From NCBI GenBank assembly GCA_030549795.1, contig JAUQQO010000050.1:1-39095 (forward strand): DNA of 39,095 nucleotides. Reading direction: 5' to 3'. The first letter of the stretch is position 1; each line of letters opens with the position of its first letter. The translations under genes and the position numbers were made by a program. Positions 7,879 through 16,064 of this stretch are shown here, in pieces. The notes under the pieces are model-generated. The model worked only from the letters and a program-made list of their open reading frames with translations. It was not told the DNA's origin and made no database searches. This DNA comes from Pseudomonadota bacterium (GTDB taxonomy: Bacteria > Pseudomonadota > Alphaproteobacteria > Geminicoccales > Geminicoccaceae).

Positions 7879-9621
7879 ATGGACCACGCAGCCCTGCCGC
7901 TTCCCACCGCAGACGTTCTTCTTTACCTCGCCTCAGCCGGGGTCATCGTCCCGTTCCTGCAGCGCCTCGGGATCGCTCAGGTCACCGCTTTTCTCTTCGT
8001 CGGCGTGCTCACCGGCCCCCATGTTGCCGGGCGGCTCACCGAGTTCGCACCCTGGCTCGCCTTTTTCACCTACAACGACCCGCGCACGCTCGAGCGCTTG
8101 GGCGAGCTCGGCGTGATCTTCCTGCTCTTCACCCTCGGCCTCGAGCTCTCGCTCGACCGCCTTGCCGCACTGCGGCGCTGGATGCTCGGGCTCGGCAGCC
8201 TGCAGGTGCTCGCAACCGGCGCCGCCATCGCGCTCATTGCCCTCCCCTTCGGCGTGCGACCCGCAACCGCGGTGCTCATCGGCTTGAGCCTCGCGCTCTC
8301 CTCGACTGCCGTGGTCATGCAACTCCTGATCGAGCAGCGCCGGCAGACGAGCGAAGCGGGGCGCATCGCCTTTGCCGTGCTCCTCGCGCAAGACGTGGCG
8401 GTGGTGCCGATCCTCTTGCTCGCCGGATTTCTAAGCGGCCTTGCGATCGCCGATCCGTGGGCGGCACTCTTTGAGACGCTTGTGCTGACCGCGCTCGCGC
8501 TCGCTTCGCTGCTGCTCTTGGGTCCACGGGTGATCCGCCCCCTCCTGCGACTTGCGAGCCGTGCCGCCGGCCGCGAGGTGCTGGTCGCCGCCGCTCTGTT
8601 CTTGGTCATCGGCAGCGCGGCCCTTACCGGCATGGCCGGCGCCTCGCCGGGCCTTGGCGCGTTTTTAGCCGGCGTGTTGTTGGCCGAAAGCGAGTTCCGC
8701 CACACCATCGAAGCCGACATCGAGCCCTTCAAGGGGCTGCTTTTGGGTCTGTTCTTCGTCATCGTCGGCACGAGTGTCGATCCGCTCGTCGTCTTGGCTC
8801 AACTGCCGCCGCTTCTGCTCGCGGTGGCTGGGCTCGCGGCGCTTAAAGCGCTCATCCTCGCCGCGCTCGGCGTTCTCTTGCGGCTGCCGCTGGCGATCGC
8901 GCTGGAAGTGGGGCTGTTGCTGGGTCAAGGGGGCGAGTTCGCGCTCGTGGTGTTCGAGCTCGCGCGCACCGGTGGCCTGCTCTCCGCCGAGGCCGCTCGC
9001 TTCTTGGTCGCTGTGGTCCTCGTCTCGATGCTCGCCTCGCCGCTCCTTGCTCGCCTGGCCGCGGAAGTGTCCGCCCGCTTCCGCCGCACGCTTGCGAGCG
9101 AGGGCCTGGGACTGCCGCCGGTGAGCGAGCAGGTCGGGCACATCGTGGTGGCCGGCTTCGGCCGTGTCGGCCGCACGGTCGCCCAGCTCTTCGAGGAAGC
9201 GGGCATCCCCTGGCTCGCCCTCGATCTCGATCCCGAGCTCGTGGCGCGCGAGCGTGGCCGCAACCGGCCGATCTTTCTGGGCGATGCCGGGCGGCCGGAG
9301 ATCCTCGCCCGTGTCCGCCTGGAGAGCGCTCAGGCCTTGATCGTCACCCTCGACCAGCCGGCCACGGCCGAGCGCACGGTGAGCGCGGCGCGGCGGATCG
9401 CGCCGCATCTGCCGATCATCGCGCGCGCCCGCGACACCGCGCATGCCCGCCGCCTCCTCGACATCGGCGCCGATGCGGTGGTGCCGGAAACGGTGGAAGC
9501 GAGCCTGCAGCTCGCCGGACGGACTTTCGAGATGCTCGGCCTTCCGGCTGAAGAGGTCCAGCTGCGCTTGGCACGCGAGCGCGATCTCTTGCTCGCGCCA
9601 GAGACCGGTGCGACCGCTTGA
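7879..9621 (+). CDS. CPA2-family cation/proton antiporter with TrkA-N domain (KefB-like)
   Basis: A 580-aa inner-membrane protein. Residues about 1-400 form 11-13 hydrophobic segments of a Na+/H+ exchanger domain (FTLGLELSLDRL, SLALSSTAVVMQLL, LLGQGGEFALVVF are family hallmarks). A C-terminal Rossmann TrkA-N domain follows (HIVVAGFGRVGRTVAQLF, GDAGRPEIL). The family covers glutathione-gated K+ efflux (KefB/KefC) and related exchangers; substrate cannot be fixed here. ATG 7879 is preferred: GAGG lies 4 bases upstream, and the extra in-frame residues from 7825 do not look membrane-protein-like. It is divergent from paaX with no evident functional link. Confidence 0.88.
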   Translation: MDHAALPLPTADVLLYLASAGVIVPFLQRLGIAQVTAFLFVGVLTGPHVAGRLTEFAPWLAFFTYNDPRTLERLGELGVIFLLFTLGLELSLDRLAALRRWMLGLGSLQVLATGAAIALIALPFGVRPATAVLIGLSLALSSTAVVMQLLIEQRRQTSEAGRIAFAVLLAQDVAVVPILLLAGFLSGLAIADPWAALFETLVLTALALASLLLLGPRVIRPLLRLASRAAGREVLVAAALFLVIGSAALTGMAGASPGLGAFLAGVLLAESEFRHTIEADIEPFKGLLLGLFFVIVGTSVDPLVVLAQLPPLLLAVAGLAALKALILAALGVLLRLPLAIALEVGLLLGQGGEFALVVFELARTGGLLSAEAARFLVAVVLVSMLASPLLARLAAEVSARFRRTLASEGLGLPPVSEQVGHIVVAGFGRVGRTVAQLFEEAGIPWLALDLDPELVARERGRNRPIFLGDAGRPEILARVRLESAQALIVTLDQPATAERTVSAARRIAPHLPIIARARDTAHARRLLDIGADAVVPETVEASLQLAGRTFEMLGLPAEEVQLRLARERDLLLAPETGATA

Positions 9622-9633
9622 GATCCCAAAGTG

Positions 9634-10488
9634 TCAGGGAAGCGGCACGCCCAGCCGACCGGCGAGGTCCTGAACGAACTGGAACGCCACCCGTCCCGAG
9701 CGGGCGCCGCGCGTCGTCGCCCATTCCAAGGCCTCGCGGCGCAGCTCTTCTTCCTCCACGGGAAGGGCGAAGTGGCGGGCGTAGCGCGTCACCATCTCGA
9801 GATAGGTCTCCTGCGAGCAGGGATGGAAGCCGAGCCAAAGACCGAAGCGGTCGGAAAGCGAGACCTTCTCTTCCACCGCATCGGAAGGGTTGAGCGCGGT
9901 CGAGCGCTCGTTCTCGATCATCTGGCGCGCGATCAGATGACGGCGGTTGGAGGTGGCGTAGAAGAGCACATTCGAGGGCCGCCCTTCGATGCCACCTTCG
10001 AGCACTGCCTTGAGCGATTTGTAGGACGTATCCTCCTGATCGAAGGATAGATCGTCACAGAAGATCACACAACGTCTGCTCGAAGCAGCGAGGATGCGCA
10101 AGAGCTCCGGCAGATGCTCGATATCCTCGCGATGGATCTCGACCAGCGCCAGAGCGCGGGGGAGCTCGCTGTTGACCTTGGCGTGCACGGCTTTGACGAG
10201 CGAGCTCTTACCCATTCCGCGCGCGCCCCAAAGCAGTGCGTTGTTGGCCGGCAACCCCTTGGCGAAGCGGCGGGTATTGTCGAGCAAGATCGAAGCCACG
10301 CGGTCGATGCCGCAGAGGAGCGCGAGGTCGATGTGCGCCACTTTTGCGACCGCCCGAAGCCGCCTCGGCGGTTCGAAGACGAAGGCATCAGCGGCGGTGA
10401 GATCATTTGCGGGCGCGGGCAAAGGGGCCAGGCGCTCGAGGGCGCTTGCGATCCGCTCGAGGACCCGCAAGAGTTCGCTCTCGCTCAT
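9634..10488 (-). CDS. DUF815-family AAA-type ATPase
   Basis: A 284-aa cytoplasmic ATPase of the DUF815 family. The Walker A motif is GARGMGKSSLVKA, and the Walker B-like strand CVIFCDDLSFD follows about 60 residues later; LSDRFGLWLGFHPCSQ is a conserved family segment, and the C-terminus RSGRVAFQFVQDLAGR is also typical. The role is not established. Adjacency to yajC-secDF is frequent in alphaproteobacteria. ATG 10488 (MSESELL) is chosen over ATG 10500. It is divergent from yajC. Confidence 0.85.
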   Translation of the reverse strand: MSESELLRVLERIASALERLAPLPAPANDLTAADAFVFEPPRRLRAVAKVAHIDLALLCGIDRVASILLDNTRRFAKGLPANNALLWGARGMGKSSLVKAVHAKVNSELPRALALVEIHREDIEHLPELLRILAASSRRCVIFCDDLSFDQEDTSYKSLKAVLEGGIEGRPSNVLFYATSNRRHLIARQMIENERSTALNPSDAVEEKVSLSDRFGLWLGFHPCSQETYLEMVTRYARHFALPVEEEELRREALEWATTRGARSGRVAFQFVQDLAGRLGVPLP

Positions 10489-10564
10489 CGAAGCTCGCAT
10501 GGGCTGGTTGGTCGGCCCTGCGCTGCTAGCCAATCGATGGAGCGCGGACAAGCCGGCCGCCCGG

Positions 10565-10592
10565 TTGCGTTGTCGGCTCTGCCCGCTATAGT
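10565..10592 (+). promoter_or_regulatory. Candidate promoter of the yajC-secDF operon
   Basis: A -35-like TTGCGT (10565-10570), a 16-base spacer and a -10-like TATAGT (10587-10592) sit in the 145-base gap between the divergent DUF815 and yajC genes. The predicted start site is about 35 bases before the yajC TTG. Pattern match only. Confidence 0.5.
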
Positions 10593-10633
10593 CGGAGCGC
10601 GAAGGGCCCGAACCGTTCCCGAGGAGCACATCC

Positions 10634-11023
10634 TTGATCACACCGGCCTACGCCCAGGCGCAGGGCGCCGGCGGTGGAGACGTCTTCGTCTCGCTGCTTC
10701 CCCTCATCTTGATCTTCATCGTCTTCTATTTTCTGCTGATTCGTCCCCAACAGCAGAAAATGAAGCAACATCGGGCGATGCTCGAAGCCCTCAAAAAAGG
10801 CGATCAAGTCCTTACCGGCGGCGGCATCTTCGGCAAAGTGACCCGCATCGATCCCGACGGCACGGTGATGGTCGAAATCGCCCAGGGTGTGGTGGTCAAG
10901 GTCGCCAAGGCCACCATCAGCGACGTGCTCACCAAACCCACCCCCACGCCCGCAGAGAACACGCCGGCGAACGACCCGCAGCCCAACGCGGGCGGCTTTT
11001 TAAGCCGCCTCTTCAAGCGCTGA
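10634..11023 (+). CDS. yajC: Sec translocon accessory subunit YajC
   Basis: A 129-aa inner-membrane protein that associates with SecDF and the SecYEG translocon. One transmembrane helix spans about residues 18-36 (LLPLILIFIVFYFLLIRP), followed by the diagnostic RPQQQKMKQHRAML and the small beta domain KKGDQVLTGGGIFGKV. The start is TTG at 10634, supported by GGAGC about 7 bases upstream (10622-10627). The C-terminal Thr/Pro-rich tail is somewhat longer than in E. coli. First gene of the secDF operon. Confidence 0.95.
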   Translation: MITPAYAQAQGAGGGDVFVSLLPLILIFIVFYFLLIRPQQQKMKQHRAMLEALKKGDQVLTGGGIFGKVTRIDPDGTVMVEIAQGVVVKVAKATISDVLTKPTPTPAENTPANDPQPNAGGFLSRLFKR

Positions 11024-11035
11024 TCGGGTCCGGCC

Positions 11036-12637
11036 GTGCGCGTTCCGCGCTGGAAACTGTGGGTCGCCGCGGCCTCGCTCATCTTGGCCGTCCTTGCGCT
11101 TCTGCCCAATCTGCTCGCACCTGAGACCTTGCGCCGGCTGCCCCCGTTCTTTCCCAGCAATCATATCGTCTTGGGTCTGGATTTGCAGGGCGGCTCCTAT
11201 CTCCTGCTCGAGGTGGAAGCCGATGCCGTGGTCAAGGACCGGCTCGAGCAGCTCGTGGGCGAGGTCCGCTCTGCCTTGCGCACCGCTCAGATCGGCTATC
11301 GCGGGCTGGGTGTGCAGGGCGAGGCAGTCGTGCTCCAGCTCACCGATCCTGCGCGCCTCGATCAAGCACTTGGCGAACTCGCCAAGCTCAATCCGCTCTT
11401 GCCGACGGCCGGCTTTGGCGCCGGTGCGACGCGCGAGCTCGTGATCGAGGGCGAGCGCGATGGGCGCATCCGGATCTCGCTTTCGGAGCGGGCGCGGGAG
11501 GACCGCATCTCGGCCGCTGTCACCCAATCGCTCGAAGTGGTGCGCCGGCGCATCGACGAGCTCGGCACCCGCGAGGCCTCGATCCAGCGCCAGGGCGTCG
11601 ACCGCATCCTCGTCCAGGTGCCGGGCGAGCGGAATCCCGAAGCGATCAAGCGCCTTCTGGGTAAGACGGCACGGCTTACCTTCCATATGGTGGAACTGGG
11701 CGTCGATCCCATGGAGGTGCGCGCCGGCCGCGGTCCGGCTGGCCTTATGGTGGTGGAATCGGCCGATCGCGTGGGGCCGCGGGAATATGTCCTTCATCGG
11801 CAAGTCGAGCTTTCGGGCGAGAACCTGGTCGATGCCCAGGCGACGTTTCAGAACAACGAACCGGTCGTAAGCTTCCGCTTCGATACGCAAGGAGCACGCA
11901 AGTTCGCCCGCATCACGCAGGAGAACGTCGGCAAGCTGTTCGCCATCGTGCTCGACGACAAGGTGATCTCGGCGCCGCGCATCCGCGAGCCGATCCTGGG
12001 CGGCTCGGGCATCATCTCGGGTAGCTTCACGCCCGAGAGTGCCAACGAGCTCGCCGTGCTGTTGCGCGCGGGAGCGCTTCCCGCCCCCTTGCGGGTGATC
12101 GAAGAGCGCACGGTGGGCCCCGATCTCGGCGCCGATTCGATCCGCGCCGGGGCGATCGCTTCGGTGGTGGCGCTTGTCGCCGTGCTCGTCTTCATGGCCG
12201 CTTACTACGGGCCGTTCGGGGTCATCGCCGACATCGCATTGTTGTTGAACCTTCTCTTGCTGCTCGCGATCATGTCCGCCCTTGGGGCCACCCTCACCCT
12301 TCCCGGCATCGCTGGCATCGTGCTCACCATGGGCATGGCGGTGGATTCGAACGTGCTCATCTACGAGCGCATCCACGAGGAAGTGCGCCTTGGGCGAACG
12401 CCGCTCGGGGCGATCGAGACCGGGTTTAACGAGGCGCTGCGCGCTATCATCGACGCCAATGTGACCACGCTCATCGCCGGCGTCGTGCTGTTCCAGTTCG
12501 GGACCGGCCCCATCCGCGGCTTTGCCGTGACCCTTTCGATCGGCGTGCTCACCACCATGTTCACGGCTGTCTTCATGAGCCGGATCATGGTCGCGTTCTG
12601 GTACCGCCGGGCGCGCCCGGCGCAGCTCGCGATTTAA
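11036..12637 (+). CDS. secD: Protein translocase subunit SecD
   Basis: A 533-aa RND-type membrane protein that, with SecF, uses the proton motive force to help preproteins leave the translocon. One N-terminal helix is followed by the large periplasmic region (GLDLQGGSYLLLEV at about 43-56 and later P1 repeats), then five clustered C-terminal helices with ERTVGPDLG and GMAVDSNVLIYERIHEE. Start GTG 11036 lies 12 bases after yajC. Length is close to the shorter alphaproteobacterial SecD proteins. Confidence 0.96.
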   Translation: MRVPRWKLWVAAASLILAVLALLPNLLAPETLRRLPPFFPSNHIVLGLDLQGGSYLLLEVEADAVVKDRLEQLVGEVRSALRTAQIGYRGLGVQGEAVVLQLTDPARLDQALGELAKLNPLLPTAGFGAGATRELVIEGERDGRIRISLSERAREDRISAAVTQSLEVVRRRIDELGTREASIQRQGVDRILVQVPGERNPEAIKRLLGKTARLTFHMVELGVDPMEVRAGRGPAGLMVVESADRVGPREYVLHRQVELSGENLVDAQATFQNNEPVVSFRFDTQGARKFARITQENVGKLFAIVLDDKVISAPRIREPILGGSGIISGSFTPESANELAVLLRAGALPAPLRVIEERTVGPDLGADSIRAGAIASVVALVAVLVFMAAYYGPFGVIADIALLLNLLLLLAIMSALGATLTLPGIAGIVLTMGMAVDSNVLIYERIHEEVRLGRTPLGAIETGFNEALRAIIDANVTTLIAGVVLFQFGTGPIRGFAVTLSIGVLTTMFTAVFMSRIMVAFWYRRARPAQLAI

Positions 12638-12650
12638 AGGAGCGCAACCC

Positions 12651-13589
12651 GTGCGCAGCTTGCCGCGGATCGTGCCGGATGGCACCGCGATCCCCTTCTT
12701 CCGCTATCGCTATTGGGCCTTTGTGGGCTCGCTTGTGGTCATGCTGCTCGCCATCGTGATGATGGTGGTGCGCGGTTTTAACCTCGGCATCGACTTCGCG
12801 GGCGGCATCCTGCTCGAGGTCCGCACCCCCGGGCCGGCGCCGCTTGCGCAGATGCGCGCCACGCTCGGCGGATTGGGGCTCGGCGACGTCGCCCTCCAGG
12901 AAGCGGGCGCAGAGGATCTCGTGATGATCCGCGTCGTCCGGCAACCGGGCGACGAGAGCGCGCAGCAGGCAGCGGTCGAGAAGATCAAGCAGGCGGTCGA
13001 AGCGCTGCTCGGCGCCGGCGTCGAGTGGCGACGCGCTGAATATGTCGGTCCGAAGGTGGGCGAAGAACTGCGCCGGGCCGGTACGCTCGCAGTCGTGATC
13101 GCGCTTATCGGCGTCCTCGTCTATTTGTGGTTCCGCTTCGAATGGCAGTTCGGCGTTGCCGCGATCGCCGCCTGCATCCATGACGTCTTCGCCGTTCTTT
13201 TGGTGTTTTCTTTGAGTGATCTCGAGTTCAATCTCTCGAGTATCGCGGCGATCCTCACCGTGGTCGGCTATTCCTTGAACGATACGGTCGTGGTGTTCGA
13301 TCGCGTGCGCGAGAACCTCCGCCGCTACAAGGCGATGCCGATCGATCAACTGATCGATAAGAGCATCAACGAGACGCTCGCCCGAACGGTGATGACCACC
13401 GCCACGACGCTGCTCGCCCTCCTCGCCCTTTACATCTTCGGCGGGCCGGTGATCCGCGGCTTCACCTTCGCCATGCTCTTCGGCATCCTGATCGGAACCT
13501 ATTCCACCATCTACATCGCGGCACCGATCCTCTATTATCTCAACTTGCGCCCGGCTGCGGCGGCGGCCGCGGCGCGCGAAACGCCTTGA
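12651..13589 (+). CDS. secF: Protein translocase subunit SecF
   Basis: A 312-aa partner of SecD. An N-terminal helix leads into the periplasmic domain with GFNLGIDFAGGILLEV, followed by five helices bearing VGYSLNDTVVVFDRVREN and NETLARTVMTT, all SecF signatures. Start is GTG 12651 with AGGAG 8-9 bases upstream, 13 bases after secD. Confidence 0.96.
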   Translation: MRSLPRIVPDGTAIPFFRYRYWAFVGSLVVMLLAIVMMVVRGFNLGIDFAGGILLEVRTPGPAPLAQMRATLGGLGLGDVALQEAGAEDLVMIRVVRQPGDESAQQAAVEKIKQAVEALLGAGVEWRRAEYVGPKVGEELRRAGTLAVVIALIGVLVYLWFRFEWQFGVAAIAACIHDVFAVLLVFSLSDLEFNLSSIAAILTVVGYSLNDTVVVFDRVRENLRRYKAMPIDQLIDKSINETLARTVMTTATTLLALLALYIFGGPVIRGFTFAMLFGILIGTYSTIYIAAPILYYLNLRPAAAAAAARETP

Positions 13590-13595
13590 GGTACC

Positions 13596-13976
13596 GTGCA
13601 GCTCGTACGCCTTTCGAGTCCCGAGCGCCCGTTCGTGCGGTCCTGGCGCAAAGGCGGTTTTACGATCGGCGAACAGCACTACGAGGGGTCGCTTATCCTC
13701 ATGCCCGAGCGCGTCGAGCCCTGGCGGCCGGCCGACCCCACAGCGCTCGCTCCCGCCGACCTCGAGCCCCTGCGCCCCTTTGCTGGCACCGCCGTGACGC
13801 TGGTCATCCTCGGCACCGGAGTGCGGCTGCAGCGCCCCTCTCCTGCCCTCTGCGCCGCCTTCCGCGAACTCGGCCTTTCCTTCGAGGCGATGAGCACGCC
13901 CGCCGCCTGCCGCACCTGGAACCTGCTCTTGGCTGATGATCGCCCGGCAGCTGCCCTGCTCGTCGCCCTCTCTTGA
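13596..13976 (+). CDS. Mth938-like (DUF498/NDUFAF3-family) protein
   Basis: A 126-aa single-domain protein of the Mth938-like family, relatives of the mitochondrial complex I assembly factor NDUFAF3. Typical segments are GGFTIGEQHYEGSLILMP, LVILGTGVRLQRPSPAL, and GLSFEAMSTPAACRTWNLLLAD. Start GTG 13596, 6 bases after secF, so it is the likely last gene of the yajC-secD-secF operon. The bacterial function is unknown. The last 26 bases take part in a direct repeat with the spacer beyond the stop (see the repeat entry). Confidence 0.88.
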   Translation: MQLVRLSSPERPFVRSWRKGGFTIGEQHYEGSLILMPERVEPWRPADPTALAPADLEPLRPFAGTAVTLVILGTGVRLQRPSPALCAAFRELGLSFEAMSTPAACRTWNLLLADDRPAAALLVALS

Positions 13977-14064
13977 ACTCCGTGCAGCGGCCAGCTGGCA
14001 CGCGCCAGCGCTCCAGGCGGTCCCCTGCCCTGCTCGCGGCCCTCTCGTGAAATCTGTGCAGCGG
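13951..14064 (+). repeat. Imperfect direct repeat at the end of the Mth938-like gene (offset 74)
   Basis: Bases 13951-13990 and 14025-14064 match at about 35 of 40 positions. The first copy covers the final codons and stop of the Mth938-like gene; the second is non-coding. Between them sits a hairpin, GCTGGC (13994-13999), loop ACGC, GCCAGC (14004-14009). It looks like an old tandem duplication that has drifted. Confidence 0.7.
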
Positions 14065-14800
14065 GGCGACCGGTCGGCGTGGTGCTCGTGGATCTGATGA
14101 GCGCTCTCGGCTCCGTGATCGGCGACCATCGCGGCCGGCGCAGCCGGAGGAGCAAGGAGGGGCGGGGTCTCGGCCGGCCAGTGATGGGGGCGATCCGGGT
14201 GGGGTCTTAGGCGAATGCCGCCCGCGGGCCGAATCGCGTTCGAACCTGTGGACAACGCGCCTTCAGCGCTCCAGGTGGGGCCCGGTGCGCTTCGGTATCG
14301 ATCGGTCCGTGAAAACGAGCGAACACCGTGTCGTCCGCTGCGGTCAGAAGGAACGTGCGCTTGAGCGCGGGTCGGTCCCCCAACGACGCAAGCGCCCCCG
14401 CGCCCAATTGTGGTCCACCGCGCGAGTTTTCTGATCCGCGACGAGCTCTCGCGCGAGCGCGCAAGCGCAGTCCAAAACTGCGTCCTCGTAGCTGAAGCTG
14501 AGTTGCGCATCCAAAAGAACCCCGAGTGATTCGACGGAGGGGCCGGCGCCCGTGCTCCCCTGGTGCGTCGAGGATCCGCGCTATGGGGCAAGAGAACGCA
14601 TAAGCCGGGGCAAAGGGATCGGTAAGCCTCGAGACATGACTTCACCCGATCGCAGGCGGCGCGCGCTTCAACTGCGCCTTCAACCGAGCCTCGCGACCAG
14701 AGAAAGCGCGTGCCAATGGGTGCGCGGGTGCGCGTGTTCGAGACGTCCGCTCTCCGGGAGGCCCTTTCGTCTGCGCGCGCAGCGAAACGTTTCTCGAGAG

Positions 14801-14901
14801 ACTCAGGGATAGCTCGCGCTCACTCCGCGCGTCGTCGGCGCCCGCGCAGGCGGGCGCCCCATCGAAACCAGATACTCAGGGATGGCTCGAGCTCGCTCTG
14901 C
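14801..14901. repeat. Direct repeat pair (offset 73) flanking a 9-bp hairpin
   Basis: Bases 14801-14828 and 14874-14901 agree at about 24 of 28 positions, both beginning ACTCAGGGAT. Between them is a perfect hairpin: GGCGCCCGC (14837-14845), loop GCAG, GCGGGCGCC (14850-14858). The arrangement of a direct repeat around a GC hairpin resembles the pair at 13951-14064. Confidence 0.65.
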
Positions 14902-14935
14902 TCCTTGAGCCGGTCTTCGCTCGCTGTTTTGCGCC

Positions 14936-15248
14936 TAAGACCAGAGCGAACCGGTGCCAGGTGCCAGATCTGGGCCCAACCCGCACCCCGGATTCGCGCA
15001 CCACTTCTGACGCCTGGCGCATAACCTCGGGGATTTGTCCGATCGCGCCGCGTTTTTCTGAATTGCAAGGAAGTCGGCGCAACATCATTAGCGACAGCGA
15101 GAATGGACATGTCGGCCCCCCGCGCGTTTTTCTCATTTCTAGGAAGTCTGTGCAACATCGCTAAAGAGGGCGTGCAGGCTCGTCGCCTTTGAGGGTTGCG
15201 CGGTTGACAGAGAGTTTGCCTGCGGCAAGCCGGTTCGCTCTGGTCTTA
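14936..15248. mobile_element. MITE-like element bounded by a perfect 19-bp inverted repeat
   Basis: TAAGACCAGAGCGAACCGG at 14936-14954 is repeated as its exact reverse complement at 15230-15248, enclosing 275 bases with no coding capacity. If the outer TA on each side is a target duplication, the element is 309 bases with 17-bp terminal repeats, as in non-autonomous IS630/mariner-type elements. The right end coincides with the traT stop codon. No transposase is present. An alternative is a chance product of a local inverted duplication. Confidence 0.5.
15045..15169. repeat. Direct repeat pair (offset 74) inside the MITE-like element
   Basis: About 46 bases starting at 15051 recur at 15125 with one single-base indel and roughly 12 mismatches; both begin CGTTTTTCT and share AGGAAGTC and GCAACATC. 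An 8-base palindrome GACATGTC lies between the copies. Same period as the two other pairs to its left but unrelated in sequence. Confidence 0.6.
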
Positions 15249-16001
15249 AAAGAGACCGGCGACCGCGCGCACGAGGCCATCGACCAGTTGCGGTGCGGCC
15301 TCCGGCCAATCGAGATTGACCTTGTTGGCGATCGACATGACGCGTGTGGTATAGCGGCGCATTTCGGTGGTGCGGCTCGAGGTCTGGCGGATCTCGGCAG
15401 AGCGGCCCTGGCGGACGGTGCCGCTGCGGGTCTCGCTCACCACCTCTCCGGGCGCCCGTTCTTGGATCTGAATGTCGGTGATGATGCTGTAGGTCACATC
15501 TTGCACCGCCGCACCGGCCACCGTCTCGGCGAGGCCGCCCACGACAGCTCCGCCGAGGCTCCACACCGCCGCATTGCCTGGGGCTGCCTTGCCGATCACA
15601 TAGCCCGCGGTGCCGCCGACAGCGGCACCGGTGAGCGGGGCTCCATAGCCGCGGCCGTACATCTGCTCTGCCGCGGTCTCGCTCGTCCGGCCAGCCTGCA
15701 GAACGTTGGCTTGGAGGATGACCTGAGCGCGCCGGGGATCGTCGACCAGCTGCCAACCGCGACTTGCGATGCGCTCGCGGATCGGCCGTTCGATGTCGAG
15801 GTCGGGCTTATCCGAGGTGTTTTTGACCTCGACGAACACGGTTCGCTGCGCGGGCGGCACCGGCTCGAGGAAGATCGTATCCGTCATCTTCGTCTGAACG
15901 TCGAGGTTGCGCTTGGCAACCGCCGTATAGGTGGCAGCGCACCCTGCGAGCGCGAGGACGGCTGTAAGCCAAGCCATGCTCGCCCAAATCATCCGTGTCA
16001 T
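15246..16001 (-). CDS. traT: TraT-type outer-membrane lipoprotein (complement resistance/surface exclusion family)
   Basis: A 251-aa lipoprotein, close to the length of plasmid TraT. The signal peptide ends in LALAGC with the lipidated Cys at residue 21. Family marks follow: KRNLDVQTKMTDTIFLEPV, FVEVKNTSDK, and glycine-rich membrane-inserting stretches (GAAVGGTAGYVIG, GGAVVGGLAETVAGA). The C-terminal NKVNL segment near the end is also typical. On F-type plasmids TraT blocks mating and complement; here no other transfer gene is visible, so the role is probably in the envelope. The stop codon lies in the right arm of the MITE-like repeat. Confidence 0.87.
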   Translation of the reverse strand: MTRMIWASMAWLTAVLALAGCAATYTAVAKRNLDVQTKMTDTIFLEPVPPAQRTVFVEVKNTSDKPDLDIERPIRERIASRGWQLVDDPRRAQVILQANVLQAGRTSETAAEQMYGRGYGAPLTGAAVGGTAGYVIGKAAPGNAAVWSLGGAVVGGLAETVAGAAVQDVTYSIITDIQIQERAPGEVVSETRSGTVRQGRSAEIRQTSSRTTEMRRYTTRVMSIANKVNLDWPEAAPQLVDGLVRAVAGLF

Positions 16002-16025
16002 CTGTTTTTCTCCCGCCCGCGCCGA

Positions 16026-16053
16026 CCGGCGCCGGCCGAAAAGCCGGCGCCGG
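16026..16053 (-). terminator. Strong hairpin between sodB and traT
   Basis: CCGGCGCCGGC (16026-16036) pairs with GCCGGCGCCGG (16043-16053) around a 6-base loop, an 11-bp perfect stem. On the minus strand it begins 12 bases after the sodB stop and lies 24 bases before traT. There is no T-tract, so it may attenuate rather than fully terminate. Confidence 0.55.
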
Positions 16054-16064
16054 CTCTTTGACCA

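Larger units (their letters stand above)
13977..15229. other. 1.25-kb repeat-bearing spacer with no supported gene
   Basis: No frame here looks like a protein on either strand: open frames are short or show the Arg/Ser/Pro-rich composition of shadow frames. It does hold structure: three direct-repeat pairs each offset by 73-74 bases (starting near 13951, 14801 and 15051), a 9-bp GC-rich hairpin at 14837-14858, and the left arm of a long inverted repeat. It breaks the usual secF-Mth938-phytoene synthase-like gene order. Confidence 0.7.

Noticed and set aside
11000-12685. 561-codon open frame on the minus strand
   Set aside because: Fully antisense to secD; composition typical of a shadow frame.
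12585-14645. 686-codon open frame on the minus strand
   Set aside because: It runs antisense through secF and the Mth938-like gene, whose frames have clear family motifs, and its translation is His/Asp/Arg-rich low-complexity sequence.
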